In this document: positions 18,085-26,516 of the stretch, one piece after another | Layout: every line of letters starts with the position of its first letter | How positions within the stretch are numbered: position 1 is the stretch's first letter | NCBI GenBank assembly: GCA_030695925.1 | Contig: JAUYOH010000120.1 | Location: 1-51,186 of the forward strand | DNA length: 51,186 bases | Source: Candidatus Omnitrophota bacterium | Lineage (GTDB): Bacteria; Omnitrophota; Gorgyraeia; Pluralincolimonadales; Pluralincolimonadaceae | Direction of reading: 5' to 3' | The notes under the pieces: model-generated | Database searches by the model: none | What the model was told of the DNA's origin: nothing | What the model saw: only the letters and a program-made list of their open reading frames with translations | Translations under genes and position numbers: made by a program

Positions 18085-18465
18085 ATGGCTCTGGAGATAA
18101 AAATTAACAAGAAAAAGAACTATGTTTATTTCGTAGAATTAAAGGGCTCGGTAGATAGTGATACATACTGTAAACTACAGGAAAAATTAAGTGAAGTCAT
18201 CGATGATAATACAAAAGCGGTAATTCTGGATATGGGCGGAGTCGATTATATAAGCAGTGCCGGCATAGGCGTTGTTATGAGTACAAAAAAGTCCTTACAA
18301 CAGAAGAACGCAAATTTTGCGATGGTAAATCTTCAACCGCAAATCAAAAAAGTTTTCGATGTCATGAAAATTCTACCGATGATAGATATATTGGACGATA
18401 TGCCCGGGGCAGATAAATACATAGATCAAATCATAAAAGAAGAAATCGGAAAACAAGCGAAATGA
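18085..18465 (+). CDS. STAS-domain anti-sigma factor antagonist
   Basis: A 126-residue single STAS domain of the SpoIIAA/RsbV type. VILDMGGVDYISSAGIGV contains the conserved D-x-S/T-x-x-G site where the Ser is phosphorylated by a partner switch kinase. AAGGAGG precedes the ATG. The gene overlaps the next by four bases (ATGA). No anti-sigma kinase or phosphatase is nearby, so the partner must lie elsewhere. Confidence 0.88.
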   Translation: MALEIKINKKKNYVYFVELKGSVDSDTYCKLQEKLSEVIDDNTKAVILDMGGVDYISSAGIGVVMSTKKSLQQKNANFAMVNLQPQIKKVFDVMKILPMIDILDDMPGADKYIDQIIKEEIGKQAK

Positions 18466-19481
18466 AACATGTAGTATCTTTTGTGGATATTCAGGAACCA
18501 TGGGAAGCCGAACATTTGCGAAACGCGTTAAGCAAAATCGCTTCAGTGAAGAGTTTTACAGAAACCGCAGATTTGGTTGCCGAAGATATCAAAGATACTA
18601 CGATAATCTCGCCGTTTATTAATTCGAAAATAAATAAATCTGTGATAGATTCTCTGCCGGATCTCAAATATATAACTACGCGTTCCACAGGATTTGATCA
18701 CATAGATATAGAATATGCCAAATCGAAAGGCATTTCGACCTCAAATGTCCCGACCTATGGAGAGAATACGGTAGCAGAACACACGTTTGCCCTCATCCTG
18801 TCGATTGCGAGAAATTTGAAAAAAGCGCATTTTAAAGTCAGCGAAGGCGATTTCCTTATCAAGGGTCTTATGGGATTTGACCTGAGGGGGAAAACTATAG
18901 GCGTGGTAGGAACAGGGCACATTGGTTTAAGGGTAATAAAAATGGCCGTTGGTTTCAGCATGAATGTACTTGCTTTCGACCCCATGCACAATACTTTTTT
19001 ATCAGAAGTTTTAGGTTTTAAATATGTAGATTTTGAAACGCTTCTCAAGGAATCCGACATAATAACATTGCATGCGCCTTATAATAAGAAAACCCATCAT
19101 TTAATAAATGAGAATAATATAAGTTTGATCAAAAAAGGCGCGGTTCTAATTAATACTGCCAGGGGAGGCCTGGTTGATACCATTGCCCTTACAAAGGCAC
19201 TTGACGATGGAATATTATCCGGAGCCGGGTTGGATGTTTTGGAAGGCGAGGACATAATCTTGGAGGAAAAACAGCTTTTACTAAGGAAGAAGAAAGAATT
19301 GTACGATCCGCAAAAGTTACAGTTAGTCTTAAGAAGTTGTTTTTTGCTGCAGAGAGAAAACGTTGTTTTTACTCCACATATAGGTTTTTATTCAGAAGAA
19401 GCATTAAAAAGAATATTAGATACGACTATCTATAATGTGACGAGCTTTATTAACGCGACTTATGTTAATGTAGTAGGCTGA
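18462..19481 (+). CDS. D-isomer-specific 2-hydroxyacid dehydrogenase
   Basis: A 339-residue NAD-dependent enzyme reducing 2-oxoacids to D-2-hydroxyacids. The Rossmann motif is VVGTGHIGLRV; the catalytic Arg is in INTARGGLVD; the catalytic His is in TPHIGFYSEEA. The N-terminal part has TTRSTGFDHID, close to D-lactate dehydrogenases. Substrate is not certain; D-lactate from pyruvate fits a fermentative lifestyle. Its start overlaps the STAS gene, an unusual pairing for a fermentation enzyme. Confidence 0.87.
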   Translation: MKHVVSFVDIQEPWEAEHLRNALSKIASVKSFTETADLVAEDIKDTTIISPFINSKINKSVIDSLPDLKYITTRSTGFDHIDIEYAKSKGISTSNVPTYGENTVAEHTFALILSIARNLKKAHFKVSEGDFLIKGLMGFDLRGKTIGVVGTGHIGLRVIKMAVGFSMNVLAFDPMHNTFLSEVLGFKYVDFETLLKESDIITLHAPYNKKTHHLINENNISLIKKGAVLINTARGGLVDTIALTKALDDGILSGAGLDVLEGEDIILEEKQLLLRKKKELYDPQKLQLVLRSCFLLQRENVVFTPHIGFYSEEALKRILDTTIYNVTSFINATYVNVVG

Positions 19482-19507
19482 GATGTTGGAAGTCGGAGGT
19501 TTCCCCT

Positions 19508-20194
19508 ATGAAAGAGACCATCCTTATAGTCGAAGACGAAAGAGATATCGTCAAGATGCTCGAGTATAATCTCGGCAAGGAAGGGTTTAAAACCCTATCC
19601 GCCCGGGACGGGGAAGCTGCGTTGTCATTGGCGGGCAAGGAACATCCGGACCTCATACTTTTGGATTTGATGCTTCCCGGTATGGACGGTCTCGAGGTCT
19701 GCAAGGCGCTTAAAAACGAAAGCAGGACCACCGCTATCCCGATAATCATACTTACGGCAAAAAGCCAGGAATCGGATAAGATAGTCGGCTTGGAGCTCGG
19801 CGCCGATGATTATATAACTAAGCCCTTTAGCCCAAGAGAATTAGTCGCGCGGATAAAGGCGGTATTGCGCCGGATGAAAGAGAAGTCGGCCGAGGTCTTC
19901 AGAATAGGCGATTTTATCGTCGATTTTTCCAAGATTAAAGTGATGGTCAAGAGCAAGCCCGTAGAACTGACGGCGAAGGAATTCGAGCTTTTGAAGAAGT
20001 TAATATCGGCTAACGGCAGGGTTCTCTCGCGCGAACACCTTCTGAATACCATCTGGGGGCTTGACCGCGCCGTTGAGATAGAGACCCGCACGGTCGATGT
20101 GCATATCGGTTCGCTCCGTAAAAAATTAAAAGGCGAAGGTAAGCGTATAGTCACCGTAAAAAATTACGGCTATAGTTTCGAACGGGAAGAATAG
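19508..20194 (+). CDS. phoB: Phosphate-type response regulator PhoB
   Basis: A 228-residue OmpR/PhoB-family regulator. The receiver domain has the acidic pair near the N-terminus (VEDE), phosphoacceptor D53 in LLDLMLPGMD and K105 in KPFSPREL. The C-terminal winged helix includes LTAKEFELLKKL and RTVDVHIGSLRKKL. It is followed after 11 bases by the histidine kinase and then by phosphate transport genes, so it most probably controls the phosphate regulon through the repeat boxes at 21597 and 22336. Confidence 0.93.
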   Translation: MKETILIVEDERDIVKMLEYNLGKEGFKTLSARDGEAALSLAGKEHPDLILLDLMLPGMDGLEVCKALKNESRTTAIPIIILTAKSQESDKIVGLELGADDYITKPFSPRELVARIKAVLRRMKEKSAEVFRIGDFIVDFSKIKVMVKSKPVELTAKEFELLKKLISANGRVLSREHLLNTIWGLDRAVEIETRTVDVHIGSLRKKLKGEGKRIVTVKNYGYSFEREE

Positions 20195-20205
20195 ATTTTT
20201 CAAGA

Positions 20206-21576
20206 ATGACACCCAAGAGAAGTTTTAAGCTGAAATTAATACTCTCCTATTTTTTCGTAGTTCTCGTCTGCTTCGGTTTTGCGGCCTTTTTTTTAAAGAG
20301 GGCATCATTTGAGACCACAGAGCCGGTCTTTATCGGGTTAATCCTCGCTTTATTTTTTGCCTTTATCGTGGGTTCAATGGCGGCATCAATGATGATAAAT
20401 CCGATTAACAGGATGATCGACGTATCGCGTAAATACTCGGAGGGCGATTTCAGTCGAAGAATAATCCATAGTTCAAAGGACGAGATCGGGGAACTCGCCG
20501 GTACCTTAAATAAGATGGCTCAGGATATAGAGGATAAGATCAAGGGGGTCAGGACACAGAACCAACAATTGGCCGCGATCTTTAACAGCATGATAGAAGG
20601 CGTCATCGTCGTGGACAAAGCCGGCCGTATAGTCTCGATAAATCCCACCATCGAGAAGATATTCGGCGTCTCAAAGAAGGATACCGAGGGCAGGCTTTTT
20701 CTTGAGGCGATCCGTAACAATGATATGGCGGAACTTATAAACGATATCCTGAAAAAAGGGGAACCGTCCTCCAAAGAGATAAGCCTTGTCTTGCCGGTGC
20801 GCAGGATCTTCCAACTCAATGCGACACCATTCTTCGATAATCAGATAGTAAACGGCTGTTTGGCGGTTATACACGATATAACCGAGATAAGAAGGCTGGA
20901 GACGATGCGCAGTGATTTTGTGGCCAACGTCTCTCACGAACTGAAAACACCTCTTACCTCGATAAAAGGTTTTGTCGAGACGCTCCTAGAAAGCGCTCTG
21001 GACGATAAGGAGAACAATCGCAATTTCTTAAAGATAATACAGGACCATACGGAACGGCTTAATGTTCTCGTAACCGACCTTCTTATCCTGTCCCATCTCG
21101 AATCAAAAGAGATAACGCTCGAGAGACGGGATTTCAATCTCCGTCAGTTGGCGGATGAGGTTATGATGGGGTTTGACTCTCAACTGAAAAAGAAGGGCAT
21201 AGAGGCCAAAAACGAATTGGCTGCGGATCTTTCGGTGAAAGCTGATAGAGAAAGGATAGGGCAGGTATTTACGAACTTTCTTGATAACGCGATCAAATTC
21301 AATAGAGAAGGAGGTTCTATCGGGATCTATAATCAGGAGTCAGGCGGTAAAGTGAAAATTACGGTCGAGGATTCCGGAATCGGAATACCCGAGAAGGACG
21401 TCCCCCGTATATTCGAGCGATTCTACCGGGTAGACAAGGCGCATTCGCGCGAGCTCGGCGGAACAGGCTTGGGGCTTTCTATCGTCAAACACATAATTGA
21501 GTTGCATAACGGAAACATCGGCGTCGAGAGTACCGAAGGTCTCGGATCCAAGTTCTGGTTTACCCTCCCCGTATAG
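20206..21576 (+). CDS. phoR: Phosphate sensor histidine kinase PhoR
   Basis: A 456-residue membrane kinase. Two membrane segments (~11-30 and ~41-63) are separated by only about ten residues, so there is almost no periplasmic domain; sensing probably goes through the Pst-PhoU complex, as for PhoR. HAMP (~64-115), PAS (~122-225), HisKA with SHELKTPL (phospho-His244), and HATPase with N box DNAIKFN, G1 DSGIGIP and G2 GGTGLGLS follow. It is partner to the upstream regulator. Confidence 0.93.
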   Translation: MTPKRSFKLKLILSYFFVVLVCFGFAAFFLKRASFETTEPVFIGLILALFFAFIVGSMAASMMINPINRMIDVSRKYSEGDFSRRIIHSSKDEIGELAGTLNKMAQDIEDKIKGVRTQNQQLAAIFNSMIEGVIVVDKAGRIVSINPTIEKIFGVSKKDTEGRLFLEAIRNNDMAELINDILKKGEPSSKEISLVLPVRRIFQLNATPFFDNQIVNGCLAVIHDITEIRRLETMRSDFVANVSHELKTPLTSIKGFVETLLESALDDKENNRNFLKIIQDHTERLNVLVTDLLILSHLESKEITLERRDFNLRQLADEVMMGFDSQLKKKGIEAKNELAADLSVKADRERIGQVFTNFLDNAIKFNREGGSIGIYNQESGGKVKITVEDSGIGIPEKDVPRIFERFYRVDKAHSRELGGTGLGLSIVKHIIELHNGNIGVESTEGLGSKFWFTLPV

Positions 21577-21596
21577 ATTTTCCAGTTCCATCAGAT

Positions 21597-21650
21597 TTTA
21601 CCTCAAATTTACTTCCTCTTGAAGCGGATTTAACAGTCTTATTATATACT
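21597..21650 (+). promoter_or_regulatory. Pho box and promoter of the DUF2490-like gene
   Basis: Four hexamers at exact 11-base spacing: TTTACC (21597), TTTACT (21608), TTGAAG (21619), TTAACA (21630), then 9 bases and the -10 TATACT (21645-21650). The form resembles the TTnACA-N5 direct repeats bound by PhoB/PhoP-type regulators and replaces a normal -35. The same arrangement occurs upstream of pstS. Confidence 0.75.
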
Positions 21651-21679
21651 CCTTTCGAAAATAAAGGAAAGGAGGAAGT

Positions 21680-22333
21680 ATGGAGAAGGTGAAGTTGTTG
21701 GGAATCGGATTAGTTTTGGCAGTATCGGCTATGGTGTATGCGTACGACGACGGGGATTTTCAGGTATGGCATACCGAGAACCAGGAATTTAAAGTTAACA
21801 AAGGATCAAAGATAACACTGGAAGAAGAGTTTCGCTGGGGAGACGATGCCAGCGATTTTTATTATCACCATTACGACGCGGGTTTTGTCTATAGCGTGAA
21901 TAAAAACCTCGACTTGGGGGTGAATTACAGGCAGGTCTATGAAAAGAAGAAGGGGGACTTTAAAGTTGAGAACCGGCCGCATATAAACGGGACACTGAAG
22001 TTCGATCTGTCCGGATTCAAACTGGAAGACCGAAACAGATTCGAATACCGGCATTTCGACTATCAGGAGGATTCCTGGCGCTACCGCAACAAGTTTACCC
22101 TTAAATTTCCGTGGAAGTTCACCAAGTTGAATATCCAGCCCTATCTATCCGATGAGGTCTTCGTGGATTTGAACGAAGGCATCTTGAACAGAAATAGGTT
22201 CTATTCCGGTTTCGGATTTAACTTAACTAAGAATCTGAAGGCGGATATTTATTATCTGCTCCAGAGTACTAAAGGATCGGGAAGGTGGGCCGATGCCAAT
22301 GTCTTGGGTACCAAGCTGAAGATATCCTTTTAA
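21680..22333 (+). CDS. Outer-membrane barrel-like protein, DUF2490-like
   Basis: A 217-residue protein with a signal peptide (LLGIGLVLAVSAMVYA) and then alternating hydrophobic/polar strands rich in Tyr, Phe and Asn, ending in KLKISF: a C-terminal Phe, as in outer-membrane beta-barrels. WHTENQEFKV... and ...LEDRNRFEYR look like DUF2490 proteins. AAAGGAGG precedes the ATG. It has its own Pho box, so it is predicted to be made under phosphate limitation and may serve as a porin-like or surface component of phosphate uptake. Confidence 0.75.
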   Translation: MEKVKLLGIGLVLAVSAMVYAYDDGDFQVWHTENQEFKVNKGSKITLEEEFRWGDDASDFYYHHYDAGFVYSVNKNLDLGVNYRQVYEKKKGDFKVENRPHINGTLKFDLSGFKLEDRNRFEYRHFDYQEDSWRYRNKFTLKFPWKFTKLNIQPYLSDEVFVDLNEGILNRNRFYSGFGFNLTKNLKADIYYLLQSTKGSGRWADANVLGTKLKISF

Positions 22334-22335
22334 AT

Positions 22336-22389
22336 TTTACACAGATTTTACATTGGCTTAAAGCGGATATGATATTAAGGAGATATACT
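22336..22389 (+). promoter_or_regulatory. Pho box and promoter of the pst operon
   Basis: TTTACA (22336), TTTACA (22347), TTAAAG (22358), ATGATA (22369), all 11 bases apart, then 9 bases and TATACT (22384-22389). Spacing to the -10 is identical to the upstream Pho promoter, and the third-repeat segment TTRAAGCGGAT is shared by both. Confidence 0.78.
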
Positions 22390-22419
22390 TTAACCAGAAA
22401 ATAGGAGAGGGATAGATAT

Positions 22420-23274
22420 ATGTGCAAAAAATTAGGGTTGATCCTGATAATGTTTCTTGTCGTTAACTTCGCCTCGGCCGCATCCTCTAAGAACTCGATA
22501 CAGGTAAAGGGTTCGGATACGATGGTGAATCTTGGGCAGGCGTGGGCCGAGAGGTATATGGAAAAAAACCCGACTGATTTTATAGCGGTGACCGGAGGCG
22601 GTTCGGGTACGGGATTCTCAAGCCTTATTAGCGGTACGTGCGATATCGCCATGAGCTCGAGGAATATAAAGGAAAAAGAGATCGGCCTCGCGAAGCAGAA
22701 GGGTATAAATCCGAACGAAATAAAAGTTGCCCTGGACGGATTAGCGGTCGTAGTTAATCCGGCCAATCCTGTAAGCAAGCTCACCTCTGACCAGCTTGCC
22801 GGAATCTTCACGGGAAGGATATCTAACTGGAAGAAACTCGGGGGCAAGGACGAGAAGATAGTTATACTTTCGCGCGAAGTCAATTCCGGTACCCACGTAT
22901 ATTTTAAGGAACACGTATTGAGGAGGAACGACCCGAACAGCAAGGAAGAATTTGCTCCAAGTGCGCTGATGCTTTCATCTTCACAGGCTATTGCCGATGA
23001 AGTTGCCGGGAACACCGCCGCAATAGGATATTACGGTATGGGATATATATCGGCAAAACAGAAAGCGGTAGCCGTCGCGAAAGACGACAGATCGGAATAC
23101 GTAGAGCCGAAAATAGAAAATGTGATCAACGGTAAATACCCGATATCGAGGCCCCTGTTCCTGTATACAAACGGGGTACCGCAAGGACTTGTGAAGAAAT
23201 TCGTGGATTTCACGCTTTCGAAGGAAGGACAGGACGCAGTCCTGGCGACGGATTTCGTACCGATAAACAGGTAG
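22420..23274 (+). CDS. pstS: Phosphate ABC transporter substrate-binding protein PstS
   Basis: A 284-residue periplasmic protein with a signal peptide cut near ASAA. VKGSDTMVNL, TGGGSGTGFSSL and MSSRNIKEKE form the phosphate-binding loops of the PstS family, and SREVNSGTHVYF is the second phosphate-contact segment. No lipoprotein Cys, so it is probably soluble in the periplasm. The ribosome binding site is AGGAGAGGG. It leads pstSCAB1B2-phoU behind a Pho box. Confidence 0.94.
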   Translation: MCKKLGLILIMFLVVNFASAASSKNSIQVKGSDTMVNLGQAWAERYMEKNPTDFIAVTGGGSGTGFSSLISGTCDIAMSSRNIKEKEIGLAKQKGINPNEIKVALDGLAVVVNPANPVSKLTSDQLAGIFTGRISNWKKLGGKDEKIVILSREVNSGTHVYFKEHVLRRNDPNSKEEFAPSALMLSSSQAIADEVAGNTAAIGYYGMGYISAKQKAVAVAKDDRSEYVEPKIENVINGKYPISRPLFLYTNGVPQGLVKKFVDFTLSKEGQDAVLATDFVPINR

Positions 23275-23278
23275 GTTT

Positions 23279-24142
23279 ATGCGGAAATTCAAAGAATTTA
23301 TTATAGAGAAGCTCATACTTTTTTGCGGGCTTGCCTCGATATTTTTTGTCATTCTGATATTCCTGTTTCTGCTTAAAGAAGGGTTTGCGGTATTCAAGAC
23401 CGTAAGCCCGCTTGGTTTTTTATCGGGCAAGAGCTGGTATCCTATCTCCGACCCGCCTCAGCTGGGAATACTTCCGCTGATATTGGGTTCGCTTCTGGTC
23501 ACCTTGGGCGCGGCTGTTATCTCGATACCTATCGGGGTGGCATGTGCGGTCTATATAGCCGAAATAGCCCCCGCAAAAATAAAGGAAATACTTAAAGCGG
23601 GGATAGAATTATTAGCGGCAATACCAAGTGTTGTCTTGGGGTTCATTGGCATGGTGACGCTTGTGCCACTCATTAAAAATCTATTTCATCTGCCTACCGG
23701 CCTTACGGCGTTGTCGGGTTCGATAATGCTCGCATTTATGGCCATGCCTACGATAGTTTCGATTTCGGAAGATGCTCTTTATTCGGTTCCCAAAAGTTAT
23801 AAGGAAGGCGCTCTTGCGTTAGGGGCAACACACTGGCAGACGATATGGCGAGTCATGTTGCCTTCAGCTTCTAGCGGAATCCTCGCCGCGATAATGCTTG
23901 GAATCGGAAGGGTAATCGGCGAAACAATGGCAGTGATGATGATCACCGGAAATGCCGCCGTCATACCAAATAGTATCTTAGTTCCTGTCCGGACGCTTAC
24001 CGCTACGATCGCGGCCGAGATGGGGGAAGCGGTAGTCGGCAGTGAACATTTCTTCGCGCTATTCGCGATAGGCATAGTCCTTTTTGTGATAAGCTTCGCT
24101 ATTAATGTGACCGCAGACATATTTCTGCATAAGAGGCAATAA
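23279..24142 (+). CDS. pstC: Phosphate ABC transporter permease PstC
   Basis: A 287-residue membrane protein with about six transmembrane helices. The EAA loop that contacts the ATPase is YKEGALALGATHWQTIWRV. The segment AAIPSVVLGFIGM and the C-terminal IGRVIGETMAVM are typical of PstC. It starts four bases after pstS and its stop overlaps the pstA start by one base, so it is co-translated. Confidence 0.94.
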   Translation: MRKFKEFIIEKLILFCGLASIFFVILIFLFLLKEGFAVFKTVSPLGFLSGKSWYPISDPPQLGILPLILGSLLVTLGAAVISIPIGVACAVYIAEIAPAKIKEILKAGIELLAAIPSVVLGFIGMVTLVPLIKNLFHLPTGLTALSGSIMLAFMAMPTIVSISEDALYSVPKSYKEGALALGATHWQTIWRVMLPSASSGILAAIMLGIGRVIGETMAVMMITGNAAVIPNSILVPVRTLTATIAAEMGEAVVGSEHFFALFAIGIVLFVISFAINVTADIFLHKRQ

Positions 24143-24990
24143 TGAGGAATCCACACAGATCCCAAAAGATCGCTTTTTTCTTCTTATTTCTGGCGACGCT
24201 TCTGATAGTAGTGCCGGTAGGTCTTATCGTCGTCATAATAATCCAGAAAGGCCTGCCCGCGATAAACTGGCAGTTCCTTTCGGATATACCGCGTCAGGGT
24301 ATGCGTGCCGGAGGTATATTTCCGGCAATTGTCGGGACGATGTATCTGGTCACCGGCGCCATTGTCTTCGCTTTGCCGATCGGACTTCTATCTGCTATAT
24401 ATCTAAGCGAGTATTCAAAAGATAATTTGCTGACCAGGATTATCAAGTTAGCCATCGTTAACCTTGCCGGCGTCCCTTCGGTAGTTTATGGACTTTTTGG
24501 CTTGGCGCTTTTTGTTATCTTCTTCAAATTCGGCGCTTCGATTCTCTCGGGTTCGCTTACTTTAGGTATCCTGATCTTGCCAGTAATCATCACCACATCG
24601 CACGAAGCGCTGAAGAGCGTACCGTATTCATTCCGCGAAGTAAGTTTATCGCTGGGCGCTAGCAAATGGCAGACCGTAAGACATATTGTGCTGCCAAACG
24701 CCGTACCCGGGATTGTAACCGGTACAATTTTAGAGATAGGAAGGGCTGCCGGCGAAACCGCGCCGATTCTTTTTACCGTAGCGGCATTTTATTTAACGCA
24801 GCTTCCAAAATCCATATTTGACCAGACAATGGCGTTACCGTATCATCTCTATGCCATCTCGACCCAGGTTCCGAATGTCGACGAAAAAATAAGGTATGGC
24901 ACCGCTTTTGTGCTTTTAACACTTGTCCTTTTTATGAACCTCGTTGCGATAATCATACGCTATAAATTCAGGAAGAGGAAGAAATGGTAA
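24142..24990 (+). CDS. pstA: Phosphate ABC transporter permease PstA
   Basis: A 282-residue membrane protein with about six helices. The EAA loop is FREVSLSLGASKWQTVRHI, and GVPSVVYGLFGLALF and IGRAAGETAPILF are PstA hallmarks. The gene overlaps both neighbours (one base with pstC, seven with the first pstB). With two non-identical ATPases downstream, the two different permeases could each hold a specific ATPase subunit. Confidence 0.94.
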   Translation: MRNPHRSQKIAFFFLFLATLLIVVPVGLIVVIIIQKGLPAINWQFLSDIPRQGMRAGGIFPAIVGTMYLVTGAIVFALPIGLLSAIYLSEYSKDNLLTRIIKLAIVNLAGVPSVVYGLFGLALFVIFFKFGASILSGSLTLGILILPVIITTSHEALKSVPYSFREVSLSLGASKWQTVRHIVLPNAVPGIVTGTILEIGRAAGETAPILFTVAAFYLTQLPKSIFDQTMALPYHLYAISTQVPNVDEKIRYGTAFVLLTLVLFMNLVAIIIRYKFRKRKKW

Positions 24991-25730
24991 AATTCGAGAT
25001 ACACGATTTAAATATATGGTTTGGTTCCGTGCACGCCATAAAGCATGTTAATATCGAGATTCAAGCTAATGAAATCTTAAGCGTGATAGGGCCAGCCAAT
25101 AGCGGGAAGACGACATTTTTACGAACGCTCAACCGCTTGAATGATCTCAATACAAACTATAGAATGACCGGAGCGGTGGAACTTGAAAGAGAGGATATCC
25201 GCGGGATAAATATAGAGGTATTGCGCCGTAAGATAGGTATGGTATTTGCTCTGCCATTGCCGCTCCCATTATCCGTATTTGATAATGTGGCTTATGGGCT
25301 AAGGATGCAAGGGGAAAGAAAGAAGAAGAGATTGGAAGAGAAGGTCGAAGAGGTCTTGCAACGGGCGTATCTTTGGGAAGAAGTAAAAGACAGGCTCAGC
25401 GAATCGGCATTCAAATTATCAGGAGGGCAGCAACAGCGCCTGTGTATCGCGAGAACGCTTGCCGTCGAGCCGGACGTGGTCCTTTTTGACGAGCCATGCT
25501 CCGGGCTCGATCCTATATCCACCGCGAAAGTGGAAGAGGCAATGCTTAAATTGAAGCAGAAATATACGATAGTCCTTGTGACAAATAATGTAAAACAGGC
25601 CGCGAGGGTAGGCGACAGGACCGCGTTCTTTTTGAGCGGGGAGCTTATTGAGATAGACAGGACTGATAAGATATTTACCGCGCCGAATGATAAACGGACG
25701 AATGATTATATAATAGGGAAGTTTGGTTGA
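24984..25730 (+). CDS. pstB1: PstB-like ATPase 1 (intact signature, altered Q- and H-loops)
   Basis: A 248-residue ABC ATPase. Walker [10 protein letters not shown], signature LSGGQ (145-149) and Walker B LFDEP (D169, E170) are intact. However the Q-loop residue is Ala89 (MVFA where PstB has MVFQ) and the H-switch His is Asn201 (VTNN where PstB has VTHN). The Walker half-site of this subunit is therefore expected to be poorly active, while its signature can serve a partner. It overlaps pstA and, by one base, the second pstB. Confidence 0.93.
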   Translation: MVKFEIHDLNIWFGSVHAIKHVNIEIQANEILSVIGPANSGKTTFLRTLNRLNDLNTNYRMTGAVELEREDIRGINIEVLRRKIGMVFALPLPLPLSVFDNVAYGLRMQGERKKKRLEEKVEEVLQRAYLWEEVKDRLSESAFKLSGGQQQRLCIARTLAVEPDVVLFDEPCSGLDPISTAKVEEAMLKLKQKYTIVLVTNNVKQAARVGDRTAFFLSGELIEIDRTDKIFTAPNDKRTNDYIIGKFG

Positions 25731-26485
25731 TGGCTAAGATAGAAACGAAAAAATTGAACTTATGGTACGGCGGGTTCCACGCCCTTAAGGACGTCAACTC
25801 GGCATTTGAGGCGAACAGAATAACCGCGATAATCGGGCCCTCGGGATGCGGAAAGTCCACTTTGCTGCGTGTCTTCAACCGGATGAACGACCTGATCGAC
25901 GGGGTGCGTACTTCCGGCGAGGTCATGATCGACGGCGCGAATATTTTCAATGTCGCGACCGATCTCGTAAAGTTACGCAAGAAAGCCGGGATGGTCTTCC
26001 AGAGGCCGAATCCGTTTCCTCTGTCGATTTATGAGAATATCGTCTTCGGAGAGAGGGTGCACGCGGATAAAGTCAAACGCGATAGGTTGGATGAGATCGC
26101 CGAGAGAAGCCTGAAGAGCGTTCTGTTATGGGATGAATTAAAAGACAAACTTAATAAACCGGCCCTGAGGTTATCGTTAGAGCAGAAACAAAGACTGTGT
26201 ATCGCCAGACTTATCGCCGTTAAACCCGATATATTATTAATGGACGAACCATGTTCAACTTTGGACCCGCAGGCGACGGCGAGGATCGAAGAATTAATGC
26301 GTGAACTCAAGAATAATTATACTATAATAATAGTCACGCACAACATGCAGCAGGCGGCACGCGTTTCAGATGATGCCGGTTTTATGCTTTTAGGTGAATT
26401 AATAGAGTTTGGAAATACCGACCAGATATTTACCGCTCCGCGCGATAAGCGGACAGAAGATTACATTACAGGGAGATACGGATGA
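25730..26485 (+). CDS. pstB2: PstB-like ATPase 2 (degenerate signature, intact catalytic loops)
   Basis: The start is ATG 25730, overlapping the TGA of pstB1; the track's TTG three bases earlier is less likely. The 251-residue product has Walker [11 protein letters not shown]91 in MVFQRP, Walker B LMDEP (E173) and H204 in [13 protein letters not shown], all intact. The signature reads LSLEQ (148-152) where PstB has LSGGQ. Its losses are the complement of those in PstB1, so the pair should act as a heterodimer with one functional ATP site. Confidence 0.94.
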   Translation: MAKIETKKLNLWYGGFHALKDVNSAFEANRITAIIGPSGCGKSTLLRVFNRMNDLIDGVRTSGEVMIDGANIFNVATDLVKLRKKAGMVFQRPNPFPLSIYENIVFGERVHADKVKRDRLDEIAERSLKSVLLWDELKDKLNKPALRLSLEQKQRLCIARLIAVKPDILLMDEPCSTLDPQATARIEELMRELKNNYTIIIVTHNMQQAARVSDDAGFMLLGELIEFGNTDQIFTAPRDKRTEDYITGRYG

Positions 26486-26504
26486 TTTTTACTGCGTAAA
26501 AATC
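26484..26504 (+). promoter_or_regulatory. Stem-loop between pstB2 and phoU
   Basis: GATTTTTAC / GTAAAAATC with a 3-base loop forms a perfect 9-bp stem. It begins inside the pstB2 stop codon and ends directly before the AGGAGG of phoU (26505-26510). It may insulate phoU translation or protect mRNA ends. Confidence 0.5.
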
Positions 26505-26516
26505 AGGAGGCTTAAG

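Noticed and set aside
22402-22419. AATAGGAGAGGGA before pstS, identical to the end box of the hairpin repeat
   Set aside because: No arms or leader of the repeat are present, and the sequence is explained as the pstS ribosome binding site.
22269-23015. 248-residue minus-strand ORF over pstS
   Set aside because: Antisense to a clear pstS gene with signal peptide and phosphate-binding motifs; no domain seen.
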